The translations under genes and the position numbers were made by a program. A model generated the notes under the pieces. That model was not told the DNA's origin and did no database searches. It worked only from the letters and a program-made list of their open reading frames with translations. Below are positions 1-5,896 of a stretch of 12,386 bases of DNA, piece after piece. Source of the DNA: Oribacterium parvum (GTDB lineage: Bacteria; Bacillota; Clostridia; Lachnospirales; Lachnospiraceae); assembly GCA_938022235.1 (NCBI GenBank), contig CALIEL010000356.1:1-12386 (forward strand), given 5' to 3'. How positions within the stretch are numbered: position 1 is the first letter of the stretch; every line of letters begins with the position of its first letter.

Positions 1-1
1 A

Positions 2-781
2 AGAATGGTAATTCGCCTTGGAGGCGGAGACTTTAATGCCATTACAGGACTACTAGGCTTTATTATCGGTATTCTCATCGGTGTTTTCTTTCTGCAGAAA
101 GGTTTTTCTCTAAATCGTGCCTATCCCGTTGCACCGGCGGAGGGAATTGTACTTCCAAGCCTTTTTGCCGTTTTATTCCTGCTCTTTATCTCTGTCCCCG
201 CTATTTTTTTCTTAAGTACTGAGGGACCGGGAGCAAAACATGCTCCTGTTCTGGCATCCTTCGTGGTGGCTCTTATCGTAGGCGCTTTGGCACAGAAGGC
301 AAGACTTTGTACCGTCGGTGGAATCCGTGATTTCATCCTTTTCAGAGATACCCACCTTTTATCCGGCTTCGTTGTGATTTTACTGACCATTCTGATTGGA
401 AACTTGGTCTTAGGAAACTTTAAGCCCGGATTCCCTCTTCAACCTATCTCCCACAGCAATCATCTATGGAACCTGCTGGGCATGATTTTAGTTGGCTGGG
501 CTTCCGTCATGCTGGGAGGATGCCCCTTTAGACAGCTGGTGCTTTCTGCAGAAGGAAACGGAGATTCCATGATAACCGTTCTGGGTATGATTGTAGGTGC
601 AGGTCTTGCTCATAACTTCAAGCTTGCCGAAAATCCCGATTCCTTAAATGATGCCAAGGAATTCGTACTGGGCGGTCTTTCCAACTATGGAAAGGTGGCA
701 GTAGTTGCCTGCTTCTTTATCCTGCTGATTGTTTCTGTTTTGAATCTTCCCAGGAAAAATGCTGGACAGCTGGCGGCCTAA
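2..781 (+). CDS. yedE: YedE-family putative selenium transporter (5' end outside window)
   Basis: Polytopic inner-membrane protein of the YeeE/YedE family, thought to import a sulfur- or selenium-containing substrate; its partners here point to selenium. The frame is open to the window edge, and the first visible Met (position 5) sits inside a conserved-looking RLGGGDFNA segment, so the true start lies upstream and roughly the N-terminal quarter or more is missing. Counting from that Met, hydrophobic segments occur near residues 13-31, 50-70, 82-97, 119-137, 156-171, 188-203 and 230-246. Family cysteines are visible in KARLCTVGGIRD (Cys102) and GGCPFRQL (Cys173), the typical paired YeeE motifs where substrate thiol chemistry is expected. 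It is followed after 108 bp by a TusA-like gene, the usual partner. Family call is firm; selenium rather than thiosulfate specificity is inferred from the DUF3343 neighbour. Confidence 0.87.
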   Translation, partial: RMVIRLGGGDFNAITGLLGFIIGILIGVFFLQKGFSLNRAYPVAPAEGIVLPSLFAVLFLLFISVPAIFFLSTEGPGAKHAPVLASFVVALIVGALAQKARLCTVGGIRDFILFRDTHLLSGFVVILLTILIGNLVLGNFKPGFPLQPISHSNHLWNLLGMILVGWASVMLGGCPFRQLVLSAEGNGDSMITVLGMIVGAGLAHNFKLAENPDSLNDAKEFVLGGLSNYGKVAVVACFFILLIVSVLNLPRKNAGQLAA

Positions 782-826
782 GCAATAAATGATTTAAAAA
801 TACTATTTTATAAATGACAGAACTAT

Positions 827-847
827 CGGAACTTTTCGCCGGTTCCG
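827..847 (+). promoter_or_regulatory. Small hairpin in yedE-tusA spacer
   Basis: Inverted repeat CGGAAC (827-832) and GTTCCG (842-847) with a 9-nt loop in the 108-bp spacer between the transporter and the TusA-like gene. No T-run follows, so it is not a standard intrinsic terminator. It may be an mRNA-processing or stability hairpin within the operon. The stem is only 6 bp, so support is weak. Confidence 0.25.
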
Positions 848-889
848 GTAAAATATACTATTACATACGATTGTATAAGGAGGTAGATT

Positions 890-1093
890 ATGGTAGACGC
901 AAGAGGATACTCCTGCCCTGTACCTGTAGTTATGGCAAAGGAAAGCATAGAGAAAAATCCCGGAGCTGATTGTGAAATCCTGGTAGACAGCATGGTTTGT
1001 GTAGAAAATATTACCCGTTTCGGAGAAGGAAAGGGATATAAGGTTTCCTATGAAAAACAGGGAGAGGATTTCAAGATTTTACTAAAGAAATAA
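890..1093 (+). CDS. TusA-like sulfur/selenium carrier protein
   Basis: A 67-residue cytoplasmic protein of the TusA/SirA/YedF-N family. Members carry a persulfide (or selenide) on a conserved cysteine and pass it to acceptors. The signature DARGYSCPVP is present, with the active cysteine at Cys9 in the C-P-x-P motif, followed by the helix carrying MAKESIEK and the terminal beta strands. The full YedF protein of selenium clusters also has a C-terminal DsrE-like domain; here only the TusA-size domain is present and the gene ends cleanly, so it is a stand-alone carrier, not a visible truncation. A strong ribosome binding site AAGGAGG (877-883) fixes the start. It lies between the YedE transporter and a DUF3343 gene in the same orientation and probably receives substrate entering through YedE. 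Confidence 0.88.
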   Translation: MVDARGYSCPVPVVMAKESIEKNPGADCEILVDSMVCVENITRFGEGKGYKVSYEKQGEDFKILLKK

Positions 1094-1124
1094 GACCGAA
1101 TAGAGCTTATTAGGAGAATGATTT

Positions 1125-1379
1125 ATGAAAGAATATATCGCAACCTTCCACACCCATTTTTCCGCCATGATGAGCGGAAAAAAAATGGAGGCCGCAGGGA
1201 TTTCCTATAGTCTGGAGCCGGTTCCCAGAAGCCTCTCCTCTTCCTGTGGAACCTGCATTCGTTTTCAAGCTGAGGATTGGAAAGAGGAATGGATGGACAA
1301 GGATTGTGACAGCATTTATGAAGTATTGGGAGAGAAAGACAAGAATCCGGAATACCAGAAAATCATTAGCTTAAGTTAA
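1125..1379 (+). CDS. DUF3343 putative Se/S carrier protein
   Basis: An 84-residue small cytoplasmic protein of the DUF3343 family (putative Se/S carrier-like), often found beside YedE and TusA/YedF genes. Visible family features are the FHTHFSAM start, the segment AAGISYSLEPVPR, and the SSSCGTC block. The cysteines at 41 and 44 form a CxxC; many relatives, as I recall them, have only the first of these. The start follows AGGAGA (1112-1117), 31 bp after the TusA-like stop, so it is probably co-transcribed. The gene ends ...KNPEYQKIISLS-stop, and the next 37 bp repeat this end again and would code KNPEYQKIISLSQE-stop. The annotated protein is therefore probably two residues shorter than its ancestor. 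Biochemical function is not established for the family. Confidence 0.82.
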   Translation: MKEYIATFHTHFSAMMSGKKMEAAGISYSLEPVPRSLSSSCGTCIRFQAEDWKEEWMDKDCDSIYEVLGEKDKNPEYQKIISLS

Positions 1380-1414
1380 GAATCCGGAATATCAAAAAAT
1401 CATCAGCTTAAGTC
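1341..1414 (+). repeat. 37-bp tandem duplication of the DUF3343 gene end
   Basis: Two adjacent copies (1341-1377 and 1378-1414) of the last coding segment of the DUF3343 gene. They differ at four positions: three are synonymous third-codon changes (TAC/TAT, CAG/CAA, ATT/ATC), and the last base creates the TAA stop of copy 1 where copy 2 has CAA. Copy 2 continues GAG TGA (1417-1422), apparently the original stop. Copy 2 is out of frame with copy 1 and is now untranslated. Confidence 0.85.
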
Positions 1415-1435
1415 AAGAGTGAAGAAGCTCTGATT

Positions 1436-1459
1436 ATCTCAAGAGATTTAAACTTTTTT
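1436..1459 (+). terminator. Weak candidate terminator between convergent genes
   Basis: A short inverted repeat ATCTC-AA-GAGAT (1436-1447) is followed by TTAAACTTTTTT (1448-1459), which overlaps the last codons of the convergent dihydrofolate reductase gene. The stem is only 5 bp with a tiny loop, so it may be inefficient. It would stop plus-strand transcription coming from the selenium genes. Confidence 0.3.
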
Positions 1460-1921
1460 CGTATACAAGACTCTTAGGTAGGAGGTCTCCCCTCCTACCT
1501 TTTCTATTTCTTCCCTTTTGTACTCTTCTTTCGGGAAATCCGGAAAAAACCGGTCAGCATCCGGGACTTCCATATCCACATAAGTCATATAGATTTTATC
1601 TGCAAGGGGAAGTGCTTCCTGAAATATTTCTGCCCCTCCTGCAATAAAGATTTCTTCTTGCCCCGCTCTTTCTATTGCTTCCTGTAAAGATTTTACAGTA
1701 TATAAATTTTCTCCGGAGAAGACCTTTGTTTTGGATACAACGATATTTGTTCTCTCGGGAAGAGGATGACCAATTTCCTCATAGGATGTTCTCCCCATAA
1801 TTACCACATGGCCTGTGGTTAGATCCTTAAATTGCCTTTGCTCTCCGGGAATCTTCCAGGGCATCTTTCCCTCTTTTCCGATGGCACCGCCTTTAGCCAC
1901 AGCAACAATGATAGAAATCAT
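1448..1921 (-). CDS. folA: Dihydrofolate reductase, DfrF/DfrA-like motif
   Basis: A 157-residue dihydrofolate reductase, which reduces dihydrofolate to tetrahydrofolate with NADPH for thymidylate and purine synthesis. All core elements are present and their numbering happens to match the E. coli enzyme: Trp22, the acidic catalytic residue Glu27, Phe31, Thr46 in the GRTSYE segment, Arg57 in LPER, GG at 95-96 and Thr113. The active-site loop reads PWKIPGEQRQF. The Gly-Glu-Gln there, rather than x-Asp-Leu or similar, resembles acquired trimethoprim-insensitive DfrA1- and DfrF-type enzymes, and residue 94 is Ala. The ribosome binding site GAGGAG lies just upstream, and the gene starts 15 bp after the kinase stop, so the two form one operon. 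The enzyme class is certain; the drug-resistance reading is inference from motif similarity. Confidence 0.93.
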   Translation of the reverse strand: MISIIVAVAKGGAIGKEGKMPWKIPGEQRQFKDLTTGHVVIMGRTSYEEIGHPLPERTNIVVSKTKVFSGENLYTVKSLQEAIERAGQEEIFIAGGAEIFQEALPLADKIYMTYVDMEVPDADRFFPDFPKEEYKREEIEKVGGETSYLRVLYTKKV

Positions 1922-1936
1922 TTTGAAACACTCCTC

Positions 1937-2878
1937 TTAGGCTTCCAAGCTCTTAAGCCCCAATTCTTCCGGAAGGAAACGAGGATTTACATTTTCCGAG
2001 GTGCCAAGGACGGAAGCCGCCAGTTTGGTACCGATTTCACAGGCCTCCATCAGATTCTTACCATACGTCAGTCCCATAGCCACTCCCGCAAAAAAGGCGT
2101 CTCCTGCTCCTGCGGTATCGATCACATGGACTTTCTTTGCCTTACAATGCCCGAAATGCCCATTTTGCTCCGCATAAATGGCTCCCTGACTGCCTAAAGT
2201 CATAATCATCTGTGGGAACTGCGCCTTTACCACATAGGAGGAAAGAGAGCTTGCCATCTCCTCCAAATTCATTTCCTCAAAGTCCTCGGAAAAGAGCATC
2301 CCTGCCTCCTGCTGATTACAAACAATACAGGCAGTGGTCTTTAAAAGGTCTCTCCTTTCTAAGGCAATGGACATATTGGAAACAGCTGCATATATCTTTT
2401 TATTGTATTTCTCAGCCAATTGAAAAATCTGCTTTAAAAGCTTGGAATCCATATCAATTTCCACAATAACACTATCACAGCGAGAGAACAAAGAGTCTCC
2501 CTGCTCCGAAAGTACCTCCTCCAGCTTAGAAAGGTCCGGCCTTTGGGAAATAGAGCCCCTAAGCTCCCCTTCCGTATCAAAGATAGCCAGCCAGGTTCCT
2601 AAGCCCCCTTCAATTCGCCGGATATAATTGGTATTTACCTTATGCCGCTTTAGTTTCTGTACTACCTCTTCTCCAATAGCATCCTTATCCACTACGGAAA
2701 TAAAGGTAGGTCGAAGCTCCACATTGGCAATATCCTCCACAATATTTCGGCTCACCCCTCCATGAACCTTGACCACCTTTCCGGCGTTTCTTCCATCCGG
2801 CCGATACAAAGAAAAAGGATAACCCTTAATGTCTACAAAAACCGCGCCAAAAACCAAAATACCGATTCGCTCTTCCAT
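1937..2878 (-). CDS. PfkB-family kinase, pseudouridine-kinase-like
   Basis: A cytoplasmic ribokinase/PfkB-fold sugar or nucleoside kinase of about 313 residues. The N-terminal substrate-binding signature reads HGGVSRNIVEDIANV; the GGVxRNIxE form is typical of pseudouridine kinases (PsuK) more than of ribokinases. The C-terminal PfkB signature DTAGAGDAFFAG, with the catalytic Asp and anion-hole glycines, is intact, as is the ATP-side strand MIMTLGSQGAIY. An ATG five codons upstream (2893) gives a longer frame, but it has no spacing from a Shine-Dalgarno. The AAAGGG at 2885-2890 suits the ATG at 2878 (or 2881), so I start there. No pseudouridine glycosidase gene (psuG) is present in this window. 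It is transcribed with the downstream dihydrofolate reductase from a promoter at 3006-3034 through a leader full of 7-bp repeats. Confidence 0.85.
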   Translation of the reverse strand: MEERIGILVFGAVFVDIKGYPFSLYRPDGRNAGKVVKVHGGVSRNIVEDIANVELRPTFISVVDKDAIGEEVVQKLKRHKVNTNYIRRIEGGLGTWLAIFDTEGELRGSISQRPDLSKLEEVLSEQGDSLFSRCDSVIVEIDMDSKLLKQIFQLAEKYNKKIYAAVSNMSIALERRDLLKTTACIVCNQQEAGMLFSEDFEEMNLEEMASSLSSYVVKAQFPQMIMTLGSQGAIYAEQNGHFGHCKAKKVHVIDTAGAGDAFFAGVAMGLTYGKNLMEACEIGTKLAASVLGTSENVNPRFLPEELGLKSLEA

Positions 2879-2915
2879 CATTTTCCCTTTCATCCTTTTA
2901 GCACTGCATGTCTTA

Positions 2916-3006
2916 TTCCTTATGCTTTATTCCTTATGCTTTATGCTTTTTGCTTTTCGCTTTTCGCTTTTCGCTTTTCGCTTTTCGCTTTTCGCTTTTC
3001 GCTTTA
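2916..3006. repeat. 13-unit 7-bp tandem array in the kinase leader
   Basis: Thirteen consecutive heptamers without register loss. On the plus strand they read TTCCTTA, TGCTTTA, TTCCTTA, TGCTTTA, two TGCTTTT, six identical CGCTTTT (2958-2999) and a final CGCTTTA. On the transcribed strand the core is AAAAGCG. The array begins 38 bp before the kinase start codon and abuts the -10 box of its promoter, so it would form the first part of the mRNA leader. The homogeneous end lies promoter-proximal and the degenerate end gene-proximal. Confidence 0.93.
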
Positions 3007-3034
3007 TTCTACTGAAGGATGAATTTTCTGACAA
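3006..3034 (-). promoter_or_regulatory. Sigma-A-type promoter of the kinase-DHFR operon
   Basis: Read on the minus strand: -35 TTGTCA (3034-3029), a 17-bp spacer, then -10 TAGAAT (3011-3006). Each box matches consensus at five of six positions and the spacing is optimal. Transcription should start near 2998-3000, inside the 7-bp repeat array. Confidence 0.7.
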
Positions 3035-3269
3035 GAGTATTCTTTTTTTCGCAGTTTACTCCAAATTCTATAAAAAACAAACACTTAAAGTATTCATTAT
3101 TATCACCATTCTTAAGATTTATTTTAGTTCAAAAAATTAAGAAATGCGACACAATATTGTAATCAAAAATGCCTTATCCTTACCAAAATATTAGGTTTGT
3201 CTTCATAGATTTACACTTTTATTTTACGGTTTCTTGACATCTGCGAAAGCCTATTGATTTACCTTTATT
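3035..3269. other. AT-rich intergenic region upstream of the CAP gene
   Basis: Together with the flanking array and palindrome this is a gene-free stretch between two divergent genes. A perfect -35 hexamer TTGACA lies at 3234-3239 on the plus strand, pointing at the CAP-domain gene, but no convincing -10 box follows at 16-18 bp. I see no conserved ORF or RNA gene here. Confidence 0.4.
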
Positions 3270-3287
3270 TATGCATTAATATGCATA
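3270..3287 (+). promoter_or_regulatory. Palindrome in the CAP-gene leader
   Basis: Inverted repeat TATGCAT-TAAT-ATGCATA with perfect 7-bp arms and a 4-nt centre. It ends six bases before the ribosome binding site (3293-3299) of the CAP-domain gene and lies about 30 bp downstream of the TTGACA at 3234. It could be a repressor operator or a small mRNA hairpin affecting translation. The function is unproven. Confidence 0.35.
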
Positions 3288-3310
3288 CACGGAAAGGAGT
3301 CCATATACCA

Positions 3311-4189
3311 ATGATAGGATGTCAAAACAAAAAATTTTTCCAGTTTAAAAATACAATTTTGGAGAATTCCTCCGTCGAAATAGATCCAACTATAGAACTT
3401 ACAAATCAGATTTCAGAAACAGAAGACATTTTAAAAACAGAAGCCGTTTCAGAAAACCCATTTCAAACTCCGGTAAGTTCCAGGCATAAATTCATGGTCA
3501 AGTTTCTCATGGCCATTTCTGTTGCCTTCCTGCTTTCCGCTATTCCAACATTTTCCGTAGGCTTTACCAAAGGGACTTCCAGGGATGCCTGGTGGTATGA
3601 TTTAGGAAATGAAAATTATTTACGCTCTACATGGCAATGGATTGATACCGACAATGACGGCGTTGCTGAGTGCTATTACTTTGACGCCAATGGTTGGATG
3701 TATACCAATACCACCACTCCCGACGGCTATACCGTAGATGAGAATGGCGCTTGGACTGTAGATTCCGTTGTACAAACAAGGGAAGTTCAGGAAGAATATA
3801 CGGAAGAGGACGATACTACTTCCGTTCAAGACAGTTCCTCCTACAAGCAAGAAACAATGGATAGAATCAACCAATTCAGAGCAGGGCAAAACTTACACGC
3901 CTTAGAAGAAAGTGAACGATTAAGCTCTATTGCAGATATCAGAGCCAAGGAATGTGCTGCAAGCTTTTCCCATACAAGACCTGAGGGGGGCTCCGTTTTG
4001 GATGAAGCGGATGTGTATGGAGAAATTCTTGCCCACAACAACGAAACTCCAGACAGAACCGTAAATGCTTGGATTTCCAGTGCAGGCCACAATCGCATTA
4101 TGAGTAAGGGAGAATTTCAGCACTTCGGAGCAGGCTATTATCTGGACGAAAAAGGAAACGATTACTGGGTAGTCTTGTTTGGATATTAA
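3311..4189 (+). CDS. Exported or membrane-anchored CAP-domain protein
   Basis: A 292-residue protein. A hydrophilic, acidic N-terminus of about 60 residues precedes one hydrophobic segment (KFLMAISVAFLLSAIPTFSVG), so it is either type II membrane-anchored or an unusually late signal sequence. Next comes a WW-rich segment (WWYDLGNENYL, WQWIDTDNDG, YYFDANGWMY, GAWTVD) resembling cell-wall/choline-binding-type repeats. A Glu/Asp/Ser-rich linker follows, then a C-terminal CAP/SCP domain of about 110 residues starting at ETMDRINQFRAGQNL. CAP hallmarks are visible: HTRPEG, the Glu in GEIL, W-I-S-S-A-G-H-N-R-I-M, and the closing YWVVLFGY. The role is extracytoplasmic; CAP proteins of bacteria have few assigned activities. 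A TTG 19 codons upstream extends the frame, but the AAAGGAG at 3293-3299 supports the ATG at 3311 (11-nt spacing). It is a single gene, convergent with the ATPase. Confidence 0.83.
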   Translation: MIGCQNKKFFQFKNTILENSSVEIDPTIELTNQISETEDILKTEAVSENPFQTPVSSRHKFMVKFLMAISVAFLLSAIPTFSVGFTKGTSRDAWWYDLGNENYLRSTWQWIDTDNDGVAECYYFDANGWMYTNTTTPDGYTVDENGAWTVDSVVQTREVQEEYTEEDDTTSVQDSSSYKQETMDRINQFRAGQNLHALEESERLSSIADIRAKECAASFSHTRPEGGSVLDEADVYGEILAHNNETPDRTVNAWISSAGHNRIMSKGEFQHFGAGYYLDEKGNDYWVVLFGY

Positions 4190-4214
4190 ACATCCCATGA
4201 ATAAATGTTTCTAG

Positions 4215-4407
4215 AAAGGGACTTCAAAAATATAATTTTCTAAGCAATATAGGTCTAAATTTGGGGCACGCTCTCGCTAGCTTCGCCACGTATCGGATAC
4301 TAAGCAAAAAACTGCGATTCTCTTGTTTTTCGCAAGTATCGGGCTCAGACCACCCCTTATTTAGACCTATATTGCCGAAAATCTATTTATTATTTTACAG
4401 TCCCTTT
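4215..4407. repeat. Palindromic ~190-bp element between convergent genes
   Basis: A nested inverted repeat. The outer arms are AAAGGGACT (4215-4223) and AGTCCCTTT (4399-4407). The inner 17-bp arms GCAATATAGGTCTAAAT (4244-4260) and its exact complement (4359-4375) are followed inward by GGGG/CCCC. The centre holds GC-richer sequence unlike the surroundings. The left inner part (4244-4300) recurs at 11349-11405. It resembles a MITE-like or repeated extragenic palindrome. Placed between convergent stop codons, it may also end transcription from both sides. It encodes no protein I can recognise. Confidence 0.75.
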
Positions 4408-4431
4408 TGCATATAAACATTATTCCGGTAC

Positions 4432-5655
4432 TTATAATAACCATACCGGAACAATAAAGTTTTCCTGATCAAAGGCTGACAGTTCCATTTTCATACAGAT
4501 AACTGCAGCTTTTCCTCTTTTCAATCCGGTCTTTTCCAAAACAGAGAAATTTCTCAGGATTTCAGGAGCAGGATTTGCGGACTTTTTGATTTCTATAGGA
4601 TTCAGTTCTCCATCATGCTCCAATATAATATCTATTTCCCTGGCGTCCTTATCCCTGTAATAATACATAAAGGGCTCTTTTCCACTATTCAGATAACTTT
4701 TTCTAATTTCAGATACCACATAATTTTCCAAAATTGCCCCGTTCATGGCACCGTTTTCCAAGGTTTCCGGACTACTCCATTTTGTGAGATAAGCGACTAA
4801 GCCTGTATCATAAAAATAGTATTTAGGCGTTTTCACAAGTCGCTTTAGCATATTATTGGAGTATGGATGAAGATAAAATATGATTCCCAAGGTTTCCAAA
4901 ATCCCCATCCAGTCTTTTGCCTGCTTCAGATTAATATCCGCATCTTTAGCTATTTCGTTGACATTCAACATTTGACTGCATCTGGCAGCCACAGCGGTTA
5001 GAAAACGTAAAAACTTTAGGGAATCAATAGCATCCGAAAGGTTTCGTACGTCTCTTTCGATATAGGTACTTAGATAGCTACCATAAAAAATGCTGTTGTT
5101 ACTTATCTCCTTACTCACAATAGCCGGCATTGAGCCCTGAAATATTCTACGAAAAATCTCTTGCAAATCTGCGATTGTTCTGCCTTCTTTTCGCTCTGTT
5201 AAATGCTTTAAATCCAGCTGAAAAGGACTGTCTTCACCCCCATAGATCTCCGTCTGAGATAAAGAAGAAAGAGATAGTACCGCTACCCTTCCCGCTAAGG
5301 ACTCCTGTACTCCCTTCATTAAATCAAAAATTTGTGAACCTGTAAGCCAAAAATCCCCTTTTCTGTGCTCTTTATCCACAATCAGCTTAATCATACTGAA
5401 TAATTCAGGAGCATATTGCACTTCATCGATAAGAATGGGCGGTTTATGCAACTGTAAAAACATCTCCGGATCATTCTTAGCCAGTGCTCTTTCCTGTAAG
5501 TCATCTAAAGTCACATAGTTTCTACCTGTACCTTCCATTAGTTTTTTTAACATGGTAGTTTTCCCCACCTGTCTGGGACCGGATATTAAGACAACCGGAT
5601 ACTCCTTGCTGACTTGCAAAACGACTTTTTCTAAGCTTCTTTTGATATAAGGCAT
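4432..5655 (-). CDS. AAA family ATPase with DUF4143 domain
   Basis: A 407-residue cytoplasmic protein of the common AAA_14 + DUF4143 family. The N-terminal P-loop domain has Walker A GPRQVGKTT (residues 26-34), Walker B ILIDE (74-78) and the sensor-like LTGSQ (104-108). The middle holds the family motif YLSTYIERDVRNL followed by a winged-helix-like segment (NVNEIAKDADINLKQAKDWMGILE). The C-terminal part has EIDIIL and, after a short gap, PIEIKKS, the pattern of a PD-(D/E)xK-like nuclease fold. Length is normal. Ribosome binding site GGAGGA precedes the ATG. Cellular function is unknown; members are frequent in accessory regions and have been suspected of defence or toxin-antitoxin-like roles. 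It has its own promoter (5795-5823) and is probably not part of the TIR operon upstream. Confidence 0.9.
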   Translation of the reverse strand: MPYIKRSLEKVVLQVSKEYPVVLISGPRQVGKTTMLKKLMEGTGRNYVTLDDLQERALAKNDPEMFLQLHKPPILIDEVQYAPELFSMIKLIVDKEHRKGDFWLTGSQIFDLMKGVQESLAGRVAVLSLSSLSQTEIYGGEDSPFQLDLKHLTERKEGRTIADLQEIFRRIFQGSMPAIVSKEISNNSIFYGSYLSTYIERDVRNLSDAIDSLKFLRFLTAVAARCSQMLNVNEIAKDADINLKQAKDWMGILETLGIIFYLHPYSNNMLKRLVKTPKYYFYDTGLVAYLTKWSSPETLENGAMNGAILENYVVSEIRKSYLNSGKEPFMYYYRDKDAREIDIILEHDGELNPIEIKKSANPAPEILRNFSVLEKTGLKRGKAAVICMKMELSAFDQENFIVPVWLL

Positions 5656-5706
5656 ACTCTCCTCCTATTCCGCGACAAAGATAGTTTTTCTATATAAAAA
5701 TATTAT

Positions 5707-5771
5707 CTTGATATTTTATCTAGATATCTTTTCTTGATGTCTTTTTTCGATGTATTTTTTTGATGTATTTT
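5707..5771. repeat. Five-unit 13-bp tandem array upstream of the ATPase gene
   Basis: Five 13-bp units, plus strand: CTTGATATTTTAT, CTAGATATCTTTT, CTTGATGTCTTTT, TTCGATGTATTTT, TTTGATGTATTTT. The GAT core recurs at exact 13-bp steps (5710, 5723, 5736, 5749, 5762). The array lies between the predicted promoter and the ATPase start codon (51 bp away), so it would be in the mRNA leader. The units are diverged, unlike the kinase array. Confidence 0.85.
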
Positions 5772-5794
5772 CGGCTATTTGTTACTTCAATTCT

Positions 5795-5823
5795 ATTTTA
5801 GCCGATATTAAGCGAATAAACAA
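5795..5823 (-). promoter_or_regulatory. Candidate promoter of the ATPase gene
   Basis: Minus strand: -35 TTGTTT (5823-5818), a 17-bp spacer, then -10 TAAAAT (5800-5795). The -35 box falls in the outer arm of the hairpin at 5815-5896. CGGCTA/TAGCCG half-sites at 5772-5777 and 5799-5804 flank the expected transcription start. Confidence 0.5.
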
Positions 5824-5896
5824 GGAGCTGTAGAAATCAAAAGCTTTTTTATTGCCCCCGGCGAAAAGCTATGATTCTTACAGCCCCTTGTTTATT
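5815..5896 (-). terminator. Long imperfect hairpin, probable terminator of the TIR operon
   Basis: Arms of about 34 nt (from 5815 and back from 5896) pair almost fully; both begin AATAAACAAGG on their own strand and continue with GCTGTA, AATCA and AGCTTTT blocks, enclosing a short GC-rich loop. In minus-strand RNA one of the mismatches becomes a G-U wobble, so folding slightly favours that strand. The distal arm ends in TTGTTTATT. It lies about 140 bp past the TIR gene stop and before the ATPase promoter, which suits a terminator. A mobile palindromic repeat is the alternative. Confidence 0.5.

Noticed and set aside
2916..3006. CRISPR array
   Set aside because: Units are contiguous heptamers without spacers; nothing CRISPR-like.
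2762..3140. Plus-strand frames rich in Phe-Ala-Phe-Arg repeats
   Set aside because: They are translations of the 7-bp array; the repetitive protein arises from the heptamer itself and there is no proper start signal.
3234..3262. Full sigma-A promoter for the CAP gene
   Set aside because: The TTGACA is perfect, but no acceptable -10 lies 16-18 bp downstream, so I report only the -35 match.
4244..4375. Insertion sequence with transposase
   Set aside because: The inverted repeats enclose under 100 bp with no coding capacity, so at most a non-autonomous element.
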